DNA of 64,000 bases from Dichotomocladium elegans (Eukaryota > Mucoromycota > Mucoromycetes > Mucorales > Lichtheimiaceae): assembly GCA_025716815.1 (NCBI GenBank), contig JAIXMN010000002.1, positions 1,488,001 to 1,552,000 on the forward strand. The letters are read 5' to 3'. Positions 45,989-58,500 of this stretch are shown in pieces. Numbering within the stretch: the stretch's first letter is position 1; each line of letters begins with the position of its first letter. The notes under the pieces were generated by a model, which saw only the letters and a program-made list of their open reading frames with translations, was not told the origin of the DNA and did no database searches. A program made the translations under genes and the position numbers.

Positions 45989-47669
45989 ATGGAGAACGAG
46001 AGCTTGCTCCTACCAGAACGCTCTTTCCGTAGCCCAAAAGAGAACCTCTACGAGCTTATACAACAAGTAGAGCCTCCTGACCTGTGCCAATCCCTAAGAA
46101 ATGGGCTGAAGCGGCTCATCATAGATCAAGACCGTCTGATGTCTATGCTTCAGCAACGCACAGACACTCTTGAAACAGAGAATGAACAGCTCAAGCAAGA
46201 CAACCTTAAATATCAGCAACGCTATGAGAAGGCTGTGCGAGAAGCACAATTTTTCCGGCTAAAATGCGATGGCCAGAATCGACCAAGGAAGCTCTCCATA
46301 GAATCAGGATCCTCGGACGAGGCATCTCTCAAGGCAATATTGCCCTGCACAAAGCCTTACCCGCTCACACCAACAAGTCCACAGGCCATAATGCCGCTCC
46401 GTTTCGAAGAGTCTGTGACAACCCAGAAATTAATGCGGTTGCGATCCGAACAACGCAATCAATTCTATCACTATCCGATTCCTCCCCCTCCAGAGACACC
46501 CCCTCCACCGACCCCAGCCGTACGGCCAGCCACCACGTATTTCATTCTTAAGCAGCAGCGCGTTGATCCACTCACCTTTGGCGGGTCAGAGGCTTTGTGG
46601 GAAACCATTGCGAAGGGAGATGGCGATAGCAGTGCCGTCGACAAGATAATCAGGTATGTCATATCCAGAAGGAATATGGGGCTCTGGCCAAGGTGATATT
46701 CATGTTCCCCGCGATATAGCAATTTTCTGCGCCGGGGAGGATCTCCAAACACAGCAACGGCAATGTCTTCGGCTAATGACGTGAAGCAGGGATATGGCAT
46801 GATTCATGCACTGGTTGTTACTAAGGCGTTGAGCTCCTTGGAACTCTTATTGGAGCATGGTGCCAACCCTAACGCCATGACTCTTAGCAAATTGGACGAT
46901 GACAAGGTCGGTAAAAAAGGGAAAAAAGGAAAATAAAGCTGGCGGATAAAGGCTGCGGCTCAAATAATAAAATATATTAGGTCACCCCTTGCTATCTTGC
47001 AGCCCGTGGCGGATGGCTTACCGGTTTACAAAAGCTTGTGCAGGCAGGCGGTGACTTACTTACAGCACGCGGCGAGGGCGTAAAGAAAAAAACGGTACTG
47101 CATGTGGCCGCGGAGCACTGTCATGCTTCAGTTGTAGAATACATTGTGGCCGAAACACAAGGCCGTCTGAACCTTGAGGAAGATAGTAATGGTATGTTGG
47201 AAGACAAAAATTGAGAAATTGACTCGCATTGACTTTTTTCTCTCGCTGTTAAAACCTAGGCGCTACTGCACTTCATTATGCGTGTGCATCAGGGCACACA
47301 GACCTGAGCTCCTTCCTGCTTCAGACCTGCAAGATCCCAGTCAACCAGCCCACTCATCGAGGAGAGCTGCCCCTCCATTGGGCAGCCAGCCACGGGCGCC
47401 TCGAGGTTGTCGCCTTGCTTATCGAGCGCTACGGCTGCGACATGAACGCCTGCTTACCACGCAAAGTAGGAACGCCGCTGGATCTTGCCAAAGTAAATAA
47501 TCATCGACAGCTGGTCGATTACCTTAAAGGACTTGGCGCCAAGACGGCCAAAAAGCTCGATAAAAGGAGAGAAGAAGAATTAGAACATGGCACGACAGAT
47601 CTTTTACATACACTAGAAAAAAATGGGTTTTTCTCCATGGGTGACGAGGAAGAGGAACAAATTATCTAG
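45989..47669 (+). CDS. Ankyrin-repeat protein with N-terminal coiled coil and Pro-rich linker
   Basis: Exon 1 starts MENESLLLPERSFRSPKENL at 45989. A coiled coil follows (IIDQDRLMSMLQQRTDTLET, ENEQLKQDNLKYQQRYEKAV), then a Pro-rich stretch (YPIPPPPETPPPPTPAV). Splicing after DKIIR leads to NFLRRGGSPNTATAMSS and about five ankyrin repeats: ALSSLELLLEHGANPNAMT, TPCYLAARGGWLTGLQKLVQ, KTVLHVAAEHCHASVVEYIV, TALHYACASGHTDLSSFLLQ and LPLHWAASHGRLEVVALLIE. The C-terminus is acidic and ends FFSMGDEEEEQII (stop 47667-47669). Three introns keep the frame. About 510 aa. Ankyrin repeats mediate protein binding; no catalytic domain is visible. Function is unknown; the coiled coil suggests dimerisation. Confidence 0.78.
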
Positions 47670-48169
47670 CATCTACTTTCGTCAAAGCCTACGCTCACCC
47701 AATATCATCATTTTACGTATGAGGCTCGGGAACGACATATGATGCATTTCGTTTATTTCAATTTTTGATTTTCAATCCCCCTCCGCCATCAAATATAGTA
47801 ATACACTTAATCGTGGACTCCAAGTTAGCAGTGCGATCTACTGTCCTAGTACCATGGTTTTTTAAAGCTACTTGATTATTATGCGTCAGTGCTACGTGTT
47901 GTAATAATGCACAAATCAATGTTTTCTTGGAAAGCCTTGAAGCTGAGGTCGCAGGTAACTTGGAAGTCGCATTTTGCAACAGTAGAACGCCTGGTAAAAT
48001 TCAAAAACGCAACCAGCTTCATCCATTAACTCGTTGAGGGTCGACTTCTACTTCTCATACGAGGTTAGTGATCAAATACTTCTTCACTCTTGTCATCAAC
48101 TCGCCTGCTATCCTTTTGATTATTTAATATCATGGTCATCTTTGACATAATATTTCATAATTCCAGACA
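47670..48169. other. Intergenic region
   Basis: 500 bases with the ankyrin gene 3' UTR and A/T-rich DNA leading into the transposon relic. Nothing else recognised. Confidence 0.45.
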
Positions 48170-48940
48170 TACCTTGCACTTGATGATGTTCTTAGACAAC
48201 ATGTGTTTCGAATAAAGATCATAGATCTTCATGGAAAGGCAAACATACAATCCATCATACTCTTAAGAAAGCTGATACCATGCCCAGTTATAATTGCATT
48301 TCCTGCAATTTAGGATTCGTCTGCACTCACTATTTTCTTGCCATAGTGGTCGCTGGGCCTCTAGATTACATTGATTGACATCTGTTTCTAATATTTGCTC
48401 GTAAGATCGTCGCTGGTACTGCTTTTGTTTTGGTATTGGATCCGCTGCAGAGACCCTTTTATCCCTTTCTTGGATCACACCGTTCCGTGTGTCCTATCAT
48501 CTATGAAATCCAGACTCGTCCAGGGAAACACAGTTTTCTCTTTGAAGTTAGTGTCGGTCTTGTCCCACGAGCGTTCTCAGACATGGCCCGCTTGGGTATT
48601 TGCATCGCTCTTCCGGTCTAAGGTCTAAATCGAACCTCTTTTTATAAATCGCAGTCTTGGAAACGTCAAGCCCCTCAAAACCCATGAGTAATTTTCATGA
48701 ATAACGCAACTCTGCTCTTCACTGAAAATTACGTGAAGAATTCCAGGTACTGCTTTCCTTTGAAATGCAGACATGATTGTTTTCATACTACAATGCTCAC
48801 CACCGTGTTGAATGGATATGTACTGCTGGGCAATTTACTGCAGCTAATGTTTTCAAAGCCTTCTTGAGCACTAGCTTGGCTAATATGACCTTGCGTTGGT
48901 GACTATACACTGCATGGATGCACAAAACACTGCTTTTTCA
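48170..48940 (-). pseudogene. Decayed IS630/Tc1-type transposase, copy 2 (same family as copy 1)
   Basis: Minus-strand frames give AVYSHQRKVILAKLVLKKAL with KTLAAVNCPAVHIHST, matching the N-terminal helix of copy 1 (YTAYMDQGKVRLFKLMLEK), then a FKxKTVFLDESGFH-like segment with the first catalytic Asp, and then a frameshifted tail. It is shorter than copy 1, has more stops, and lacks a recognisable YLPPYSPxLNxIE end. The family match rests on the shared pattern of helix residues plus DESGF, so it is a moderately firm call. Clearly non-functional. Confidence 0.6.
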
Positions 48941-49321
48941 TCGGAATGTCTGTAGTTATTTTGCTTGGGGATATGCATTACAACTGAAGCAAATTTGCAG
49001 CTTCGTAGTAATGTATGAGAAGATTGAAGAGAGTACGTTTCCTAATCAAAAACTTCGCCTGTGGACCCTATCCAGCCATGAGAAACAACAATATGACCCC
49101 GCCATTTCATAAAGAAGACAATTCTTCTTTTCCAAATTGAAGTATAGAGAAGCACAAGAATCAACAGGTCTCAACAAAAGCTGAGGTATCTTAGTAATGT
49201 GATTTGGGGAGCTTTCTGTGCGACATCTTTTCTATTTCTGTCATTTCTGCGACTTAATCGGGTGGCATGCGACTTTGATTTTTGGGAAATTGTGCGTATT
49301 CTTTCTTTTTTTTTCACCACC
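48941..49321. other. Upstream region of the importin gene
   Basis: 380 bases following the transposon relic, with a T-rich tract (49301-49317) immediately before the importin ATG. It must contain that gene's promoter. One open frame at 48918-49112 shows no motif. Confidence 0.4.
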
Positions 49322-52300
49322 ATGGCTGATCCACGCAGTCGACTCCTCCAAGTTTTCCATGAGGCTGCATCGCAAGACTTTACGCGAATGCGCCAGGCAG
49401 AAGAACTCTTGAAGCAATGGGAGAGCGAACCCCATTTCTTTTCGATGGTGCAGGTTGGTGTTAAAGAAAAAGCAAACGGAATGGAGAAGCTGCAGTATTC
49501 CCTGCATCGATCTATAAGCTTATCCCCGGCTGCCAATCGATTCAGGATATCTTTTATGATTCGTCTATCCATCACGATGTACGCTTTCTTTCGGGAATCT
49601 ATCTCAAAAACGGTGTCGGCCGTTTTTGGCGACGTACGGTGAAAAGGTAGGAGAGTCAAGATCAATGAAGTTTTTGCATTGCTTGGCTCAATTTCTTTGC
49701 AAAGTCCAATTAATCCAGAGGAAAAAAACGCCATTCGACAACGCCTACTCCAGTTTCTGAGTGAACCGAGCAAAAGAGTATTTCTTTCAAGCATCACACC
49801 TATTTGAACATATCTCACTAACAACGTATTTATATGATGTTGCTATCGACAGCTCACAGCGCAGAATGCTGTAATTGTCGCGCGTATTGCACGCCTTGAC
49901 TATCCTATGGAATGGTAAATCTGGAAGATCATCCCGATGTGGTTAAAAGCGGAATGAAAACATATATTAACGCGAGTCATCCCGGGATAGGCCTGAGCTT
50001 TTACCGTCATTAATCCAGGCAATCGAAGCACCGCACGTGGAGAACGAAGATCAACTGCGTATCATCCACGATCGCGCTTTTGAAATGCTATACGAGGTCT
50101 TGTTAGAATTAAGTACGCGACTACTGTCTGCCGGTCGCCGGCAGTTTGCAGAGATTGCACCACGCGTATTCCAGACTCTTGCAAACGGCTATGTTACCTA
50201 TACAAACAGTACAATCAACAAGTTGACCGCCGGTGTACAAGATCATCTTCAGATCGAGCTGGGAATTGCAGCTATGTCAGTAAAGTGCTTGCGGATAGTG
50301 ATGGTCAGTGGTATCCGTGATGTACACAAGTATGACGAGACCAAGGTAGGCCGCTATATAGTAAGAATGGCCGCAATTTGAGCCTAATTGTCGACAGACA
50401 TTCATCGATCTCAGCAGACAGCGCTTGATGGATTACATGAAAATTCGTAAGTTTGCGGTGGCAGGGGTAAAATGCCGTCTGTAAGCTGACTGGAAAACCG
50501 CCTTAACTTACAGGGTCACAGCTTGTCCAGAGCACCAGTCGGGATTTTCAGGAACTGGTTGATACACTCATTGAAGAACATGGCGCTCTTTATCTTGCTC
50601 TCCAGAAAACACACCCAGTTTCCTGTGCACTTTGTCCAGCATGGCCAAGCATTTTGCTGTACTATTGGCAAACTATTGTCGCGGAAGGAAATCGACTGCT
50701 AGAGCAATATAAGACAGGTCAGTCATTAAGAATAATAACAAATTAAATATCTACACTCATGACTGATTTTTGGTGGATATAGGCGAGGCCGAAAACACCA
50801 ATGTGTTTCAACAGTTCTTGTTGCAAGGAATGCTCCTTGTTAAGGATACAATCAAGCATTCGTCATATAACGTGGACAGCTCATGTAAGTTCGTAGAAAG
50901 GTATTAACGGATATAACCTTCTCTTATAACGGATAATTAGCATCTGATGTGCTGTCAGTGACCGATGAGGAAAAGGCGATGGCAGCGGAAGCACGGACAA
51001 TTATGCATACTCAATTTATTACTCCTGATTTCGTGAATGTCTGTGCTGAGACTCTGGTGTCAAAATATATGTTGCTGACACCTAGCGATATGGAAAAATG
51101 GGAAGAAGAACCTGAGAGTTGGGCAAATACGATTGATTCGGAAAACTGGGAATTCGAGTTGCGGGTAAGTGAAGTCGCAGGACAAAAGAGGCATCCAAAG
51201 AGCCGTACATGATTAATTGCATCATAATGTGATGGTCAAAGCCGTGTGCAGAAATGACTTTTATGAGTCTCTTGACTCAGCATCGTGATCAGCTTTGTCC
51301 AATTTTACTCGATCTAGCAGAAAAAGTGGCCAGTACGTGTTTTTATTTTTGGCTTTACGCTTTTATCATTGGTAAGACTAATACACCGGCAATAGACGTG
51401 AGCAGCTATGAAGAGCTACTCTTCAAAGAAGCAGTCTATGCCGCAATTGGACTTGGCGTTCAGTCGATTTATGGCCGTTTCGACTTCGAGGCTTTCCTTG
51501 CCAACAGGCTTATGCCTGAGATATTTGCAAAAGGCCCTAGGTAAAAAAAAAGAAACATAATGCATATAGCTTCATAAGATATCATTACTTATTGTTTTTT
51601 CTAGCCTCAAGATCCTTCATAGAAGAATTGCATGGCTCTTGGGCAAATGGGTGAACGAGGGTATTAGTGCCGATAGTCGCGTGGCTATCTATCAAGGCCT
51701 CTTGGAATTAATGACAAGGGAGGATGACATGGTTGTTCGCCTCACTGCAGCCCACAGTTTGCGACTTGCGATTGATGATTGGGATTTTGAAATTGGCATT
51801 TTGCTTCCTTACTTGGGACCAGCAATGGACCTATTACTGCAGCTCCTTAATGAGGTTACTGAGTCGGAAACAATCATGAAGCTTATCGCTGATATCAATG
51901 CAATTGCCGATAGAACGGGTAGCCATGTGAGTAAGATCTTTAGAGAAGAATGATATTTTGTTTGACCCATATTATATCGGCATCTGATTACCTATTTATT
52001 AGATGGAACCTTACGCTGGCAAACTTATTGAATTGCTGGTACCTCACTGGAGCCGCGCTCAAGAGGAACCTCTGTTTCAATCTGCCCTCGTGACAACTTT
52101 CTCAAAAATTGCAGCGGTAACTGAGATGATATGACATAAAAGAATATGTAGAAATACTCATTGCTTTTCATTTGATAAGATCCTCAAGGAGCAGTCAGTC
52201 CAAGTGCAGGGCTTGTTCTTACCCATAGTTCAGACATGCGTTGATCGCAATAACGTAAGTATACTTGTAGCAAAAACGAGCGAGTACATCGGATGCTGAT

Positions 52301-53584
52301 GGACTGTGTATCTTAAGAAAGCGCACGTTTATCTGTTGGAGGACGCCCTAGATCTATGGTGGACAATGCTGCAAACTGCGCCTGCAAATAATTCTCAGAT
52401 ATTTTCGCTCTTGCCAATTGCGATCGAGCTGCTGGACTACGACACCGAGTGTATGAGGAAGGTCATCAAGATTATTGAGAGCTACCTCCTTTTGGATGGA
52501 CATGGGACTATTCAGGTGAGCTGATATGTGCTGATATTGCGGCGATGAAGCGAAACTGTCGGCGTGAGTGTATGTCTATATTTCTAAAAATGTTTGAAGC
52601 AATGTGGGCTTCAATTATTCTCCGGACTCTCGGTTTACATTGGTAGTTCCAAATCAGAAGTAGCATCGAACATCTCGAACGTGATCGAAACAGCACTCCA
52701 GATGTGCCCAGTGCAAACCTTTGGTGGGCCCTTAGTTCAGTCCGGTCTTCTTGGCAATATTCTCAACGTATTCCTGCAAGATAAGGTAAGTTTGAACAGT
52801 GCGAGTGCTGCTAAATGTGTCTTAGTAGCGTGGAACTATTGGTAATGGCTATGCACAGTATGAGCTGACTGATTTTTATTCCAAGTTGTACGCGCACGCA
52901 ATCATGTCATACATGGCTATCTTTGCCCGGCTCGCGATATGCGATGCCCAGTTCCTGCTTGAGTTTATCCAAATGGCAGATCGAGAGGTCGATTCAGCCC
53001 CTGGAAATCTGCTAGGAAATGTTTTAGACAAGTGGATGGACAAGTTCGACAATATCGGTCACCCTCGTGCGCGCAAATTGCATTGCATCGGATTGACTAA
53101 TTTGCTCAATACTCACAACGCTGCTGTTACTGCGCGTCTTCCTAATATTATGGCCATCTGGATAGACGTCCTCCCAGAAGTGAATGAAGCAGAAGAAGAG
53201 TATGCTTAACAGAAAAAGACGAGGACGAAAACATATGAGCAGCCAGTTAATCTAAAGATATAGTGCATTCCTATTCACGGAAGCGGATATGCAGAGCGAC
53301 TTGGCGGAACTGGACGAGAGTGCTGAGAAGGACCGCAAAATGATAGTAAGTTAGGGGTTACAGTGCTTAATTTTCTAAATCAGCTCGTTATTGACGAATG
53401 GGTGCACTGGTAGATGCGGCGTGAAGATCCTGTATATAGATCTGATCTGGTGCAGTTAATTCGACAAACACTCGGCGCTTGCGAAGCTAACATGGGCGGC
53501 AGCCAACAGTTTCAGCAGGCAGTATTATCAACTATTGATCCGACCCTATTAGATCAGCTAAATAAGTCGTTAACGGGTCAATAA
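49322..53584 (+). CDS. Importin-beta family transport receptor, importin-11/Kap120 type
   Basis: Exon 1 (ATG 49322) encodes MADPRSRLLQVFHEAASQDF and EELLKQWESEPHFFSMVQ, the importin-beta N-terminal helices. A roughly 94-nt intron removes an in-frame alternative and joins to DIFYDSSIHHDVRFLSGIYL followed by KNGVGRFWRRTVK, the conserved FKNxxxxxWR region. More than a dozen small exons follow with HEAT repeats, including QNAVIVARIARLDYPMEWPE, whose IARLDFPxEWPxL motif is diagnostic of this receptor group. The last exon ends STIDPTLLDQLNKSLTGQ at 53582-53584. Length about 1,000 aa, as for Kap120. The receptor carries cargo such as ribosomal or pre-60S factors through the nuclear pore, driven by RanGTP. 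Some small-exon borders were not individually resolved. Confidence 0.86.
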
Positions 53585-53773
53585 CATCACGCCGCTGTAT
53601 GGAATAAGCCCATGTGTCCATGAACCGCAATTTTAGTGATGATTGACAGACCAGTAGTTGACGCACGTTGGAGCATTGATCAATACCCCTTGTGTGAGTT
53701 GGTAGTGCTCATAGATTAAAAAAATGTACATGTTCTCCTTTCCCATCCTTCTTCTTTCGTCTAATCCCACAAC

Positions 53774-54669
53774 ATGGTTATCTTTTTAACGTCAAGCATT
53801 ATCTCATTTTATGTCCTTGTTGTTTGGTATGGCTGGTGGCATTTTGGGCCAGCAAAGACAAGCCGCCAGCGATCCTACGTGATAACGCTTTTAGGAAGCT
53901 GTATCATGACCTTTTGCTCATTGCCAATCCTTTATCGAGCAATGACTAGTCCTGATGGTTTCATGAGTCTCTTTGCACCGTCTCCGACGTGGACAATTGC
54001 CGTAGTCGCCTTCTTCATGACGTCTTTAGCAAGTGACCTGGGGATCGGCGTCATTTTCTATCGCAACAAAATCAATCTCCTGACGGGTTGGATTCATCAT
54101 GCTGCCTATATTCTAGTGCTGATATATGTGATCCATCACGACTTGTCCCGATTTTTCGTGGGCATGTGCATTCTAGAGTTACCGACACTATCGCTCTCGA
54201 TTGGTTCTGTATTTCCTCGGTACCGATACGATTATGTGTTTGCAGCATTCTACGTGCCTACCCGAATTGGCTTCCATGCCTTTATGCTTGGCTACACATT
54301 TGTAAATGTCCGACCAGTGGTCGTGGATGTCACCCTTGGGCTCACTGTCTTGTTTCCCCTCCATTGCTACTGGTTCTACGGTATGTAACTGGCTTGTATG
54401 TTTGCTTATGGTTGAAGCGATAATATTGACCATATATCCATATCCATAAAATAGGCTTTGTCCTCCAGCAGAAGCGTCTCGGGGCTAAACGGCTCGCTGC
54501 GGCTTCTTCTCCAAGAACGACCACAATGCAGCCGAGAGAACAGGCACTAGACGTTGCTTCGCTGGTATCTCCTGCGACGCTCGACCCTAAGAGGAGCATA
54601 TCTCCTCTCGTTTGCACTACGATTGACCTTCCCATCGATTCCGGAGCACATGCTACCCTTGTTTATTAA
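53774..54669 (+). CDS. TLC-domain (TRAM/LAG1/CLN8) multi-pass membrane protein, TLCD-like
   Basis: Two exons join FPLHCYWFYG to FVLQQKRLGAKRLAAASS. The first holds about six transmembrane helices with TLC features: SDLGIGVIFYRNKINLLTGW, then IHHAAYILVLIYVIHHDLSR (the conserved His-rich helix), VGMCILELPTLSLSIGSVFP and VPTRIGFHAFMLGYTFVN. The H-H...HH and LELPT-like residues are characteristic of TLCD/TMEM56-type proteins rather than ceramide synthases, since the Lag1 motif is absent. TLC proteins handle or sense lipids in the ER and plasma membrane. The C-terminal tail is hydrophilic, about 70 aa, Ser/Thr-rich. Stop 54667-54669. Same strand as, and 189 bases after, the importin gene; no sign of cotranscription. 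Confidence 0.78.
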
Positions 54670-55555
54670 GTCATTGCATCATGTTGCCCCTCCTCTCTTC
54701 CAGCTCCACGTTCTCTCACCTCCTTCACTTTATACTCCTTTCTCTTCCCCCCTCTCTTGTACAATAAATAAACATTGCTACATATGTCGCGAGACTATCC
54801 TTTTCGAACAGCGCTGTCACCAATTTTTTGTTGAACATACATGCATCCAGTCTCGTAAAGTCATTGTCAGGTTGTACAAGAGCCTCGGGTCGGCGGCGAA
54901 TAGATTTGATTCCTGCAAATGACGCAGTGAGGCATGCCACATGCCATGTGGAATTGAAATTTCCGTTGAACGTACGTCTTGGTTAGGTGCCTATCCTTGT
55001 TAAGGGGGTTGACGAATTTGTCGAAACCATTGTTTCTCTACGCTATCGGCATTCATCCTTTAATTCATATTTCTAAGCTCTGATCACCGGGAAGCCAACT
55101 GAATACGCTATATCAACTTGGGCACGTCACGGTCCTACTGGAGGCAGCTTTCTAATTATTCCGCAGTGAGGCGTGACCTAGGTGATAAGTTCTACGTAGG
55201 AGCAATTATCTAACTCGGGCTTGAGAGGACTGGTTACAGGATTCAAACCCTTGCCAGCTGTCTGCTTAGCAACGATGAAGTATCCCGGAACCTGCACAGG
55301 AGATGGATTAAAGACGTGCAAGGATGTTCGCAACGCAAGAGAACAGTGAAACCGGTGGGGGAGGGTTCTGCCCGTCCTCTATGAAGCTCGCGATGTCATT
55401 TTTTCCCATTCTTTGATTCGTTTGCTTTGCAGGCTCCGCCGAGGCACACGGCTAGGTATCGACCTTCACCAGGCCGTGACTGCGAATGGCTGTCCTCCTT
55501 TGGAAAAAATTGGGCGTTTCGTGTCTGTGAGCGTGTTCATTTGCTTAGCGCTAAC
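54670..55555. other. Intergenic region upstream of the nucleoporin gene
   Basis: About 890 bases. The first part is C/T-rich 3' UTR of the TLC gene. From 55400 onward the sequence reads in frame with the first nucleoporin exon but contains an acceptor (CTTAG at 55544-55548) just before it, so an upstream non-coding or short coding exon is possible. A tRNA-like box at about 55230 was examined and rejected. Confidence 0.4.
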
Positions 55556-58500
55556 ATGCTCGGCAATACTGCTAACCTCCTCTATACTAATGCCGACGGC
55601 CATTCATCCCTGGTTGATGCAGGAACGACCATCGAGAAACAAATACAGTGTGACCGCAAATACCCAGACCTTGCAGATGTGCTATTAGGCAAGTCTCAAC
55701 CGAACACGCACACGGACCATTCACCGCGTTCTAAGCATCATTTCTTTCGTAGGACACACGCTAGAAGAATATGTCAAACGCCCGACTGCCATTGAGCAGG
55801 ACTTTTACAAAAAAGAGACGATTGACATTCCTCAATCGCTTGTGGATTCTCTCGATCGTAAGTGCTTATTGCTTTTGGAAGACCGACCTGACGATCTCAC
55901 TTCATATGAAACTCGAACACAAAAGTATTGCAATGCCGCACCTTCATGGGCATATTCCCCGAAATCTCATGCGCTTGGATGACTGTCGATAATCGTCTGT
56001 TTTTGTGGAATTATACCACCGGGTAACTACGGTGCGCTGTCCCAGCAACTATAAAAGCGACTCATATACTTTTCTGCTCCAGCACCGTCGCTTGTACCTA
56101 CGATGACCAAGATCAGGTTATATGCAGCGTAGGCTTAATAAAACCAAAACCTGGTATGCCAACTTTGGGTCTGCACGGTAGACAAGACCTAAACGACATG
56201 CATCTTAGACATTTTCGGAGACACTATCAGCCACCTTCTAGTGTTTTCCACACCTCTCTACATCGGCATTCTAGCTGTGTCTTTAAACAAGCCCGAGAAT
56301 TCGATTTCATTATACGCCACAGACCTTGTAGTGCCATCAGACGGTATGCAAATAACTCAAATCACCGGCACCGACGATGGACGCATCTTTCTCCTTGGGG
56401 ATGGACGAGTGTACGAGCTCGAATACAGCGTAAGACGTGTATATCTATGTGTAAAGATCGAGACTTTGAACTATCCCGAACTAGATGCCCAGCTTCAGCT
56501 GGTTCCGCAATCACTGTCGCCTTATTCCACACTATCACAGTTCAATTAGAGACTATTTACCAACTTTTTTCAAAGGGCCGAAAGGAGGTAAAGGGAACGA
56601 AAGGAAAATGTGATCAAGGTCTGAAGGGTCGTATGAATTATAGATGAAATCAAATCACTTGAGATCGATAACGAACGAAAAGTTTTATATCTTCTAAGTA
56701 ACCAATCCAGAATCGAGGTAAGACCTTGCATATATAGGAAACGTATTGTGCTCATGGAAATGCCGTAGGTTGTGTATCTTGGCGATAAAGAAAACAACTA
56801 CAAAAGCATTGCTGTAAAAAACGACATCTGCAATTCAGCACGACTGGCATGCAGGCAGAAGCTTCTGGCGTTCGACGATGCAGAATTCAAAATTGACGCT
56901 ATTCATGTTATTTCTAAAACTGAATCGAAAAAAATTCATCTTGTTGGAATCACTTCGAGTGGATATCGGCTTTACTTCACACACCACCGAAATGCGGTAC
57001 AGATGATGTCATTTACCCAGGCAGATCAACCACCGAATGGACTTGAATTAGTTCATGTTCGAATCCCACCTCCAATCGAAACCCCGAGCGCAACGACACT
57101 GTTCCAGACACAACCGAAAAACGGACCAATTCATACTTCTTACTATGACTGTGGGATTATGCTGGCAGCCAAAATGACCAGCGATGATAATGACACCATC
57201 GTCATGACAGCAGTAGACCCCGGAAGCTATGCTCGTCAAGGCTCAACAGCTGCCAATACCAATACCAATACACTCTTTTCTGCTGGAACAAACGCTTTAT
57301 CCTCGACACCGCGCGTGACTTTGGCCGAATCAAGTACAAGCATCGATTGTTACGGTCGTGTTTACGCCATCGCAGAGGCCAATGCCAGTCTACGTGGGAA
57401 ACATGATATCAATGAAATCACTACACAGATCACACAACAACCGCGTCAGTTCCTCGTGCTGACTGGAAAAGGAGTAACTTTCTTCGCAAAGAAACGCCCG
57501 GTTGATATCCTTCAAGAACTTCTACGCAATGCCCACGGCGATGTTGAAAGCCACTCAAAGGAATTTGCGAATTTTTTTGAGCGATATGGTCGTGTGCAGT
57601 CATGTGCGATGTGTCTGGACATTGTTTGTGCCAATTTCGGTGCAAGCTTACCTGAGCAAGGTTTGTACAGGACTATCGGGGTTACACATTATGCTAATAT
57701 ATCCCGTCTTTTTGCATTTAGCTGATGTAATCCGAGGTGCTGTACAGCTATTCTTCGGATGTGGTGGTAGCCCTGCGCCTGTCGCGGCTGCCTCTTCTGG
57801 GGGTAACTACCTTGGGCAATTGATAGGATCCACAGGAACCCATTATAGTGGGAAACACGACGGCTTCGCGCTTTATTTCGCAGAGCTGATATCGCCTGTT
57901 TGGAATGCCAAAGTCTTTGAAGCATGGTACGGTTAAAGATTATATATTCAGTGAAATTTTCTAATGAAAGCACATATATAGCAATGATGCGAAGAACAGC
58001 GCAAAATTCCAGGCTATGCTTTTCAGAGCAAAACGCGACCTCTCTCTGTTAAAACAATTTATGGATGCGTAAGGACGAACTGGACATATTTTCTCAACGT
58101 AAAAACTAAACGCGACCTGTAGTAACCCTGGATTCCATGCAAACGCGAATATTGCCGATCCGAGGTTTCATCTGGAAGACCAAGGGATGCTCCAGGTTGT
58201 GATGGTAAGGCTACGTTCCCATCTTTTCGTAAATATTCCCTAATTGGATGATCCATACTAGAATGAACAACAGTCGCTACATGGACTGTATTTACTCTTG
58301 AAACAATCCATCGAAGCAATATCTTTTCTGGACTTCTTAATTGACTCAAAACTTAAGGACATACTGCAATGGTGAGACTTTTTTCTCTAATGTTAACGAG
58401 TTACTAACTCTGTGTGTGACGATGAATCATATAGCGTCCCGGAGACTTTCAGGTCAGAGATGCAAACCTTAAGCCTCGGAGCGATGCTGAAAGATCCCCA

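Noticed and set aside
55225..55250. tRNA-like B box (minus strand GGTTTGAATCC)
   Set aside because: No A box at the right distance, no cloverleaf or acceptor stem, and no anticodon loop could be drawn on either strand.
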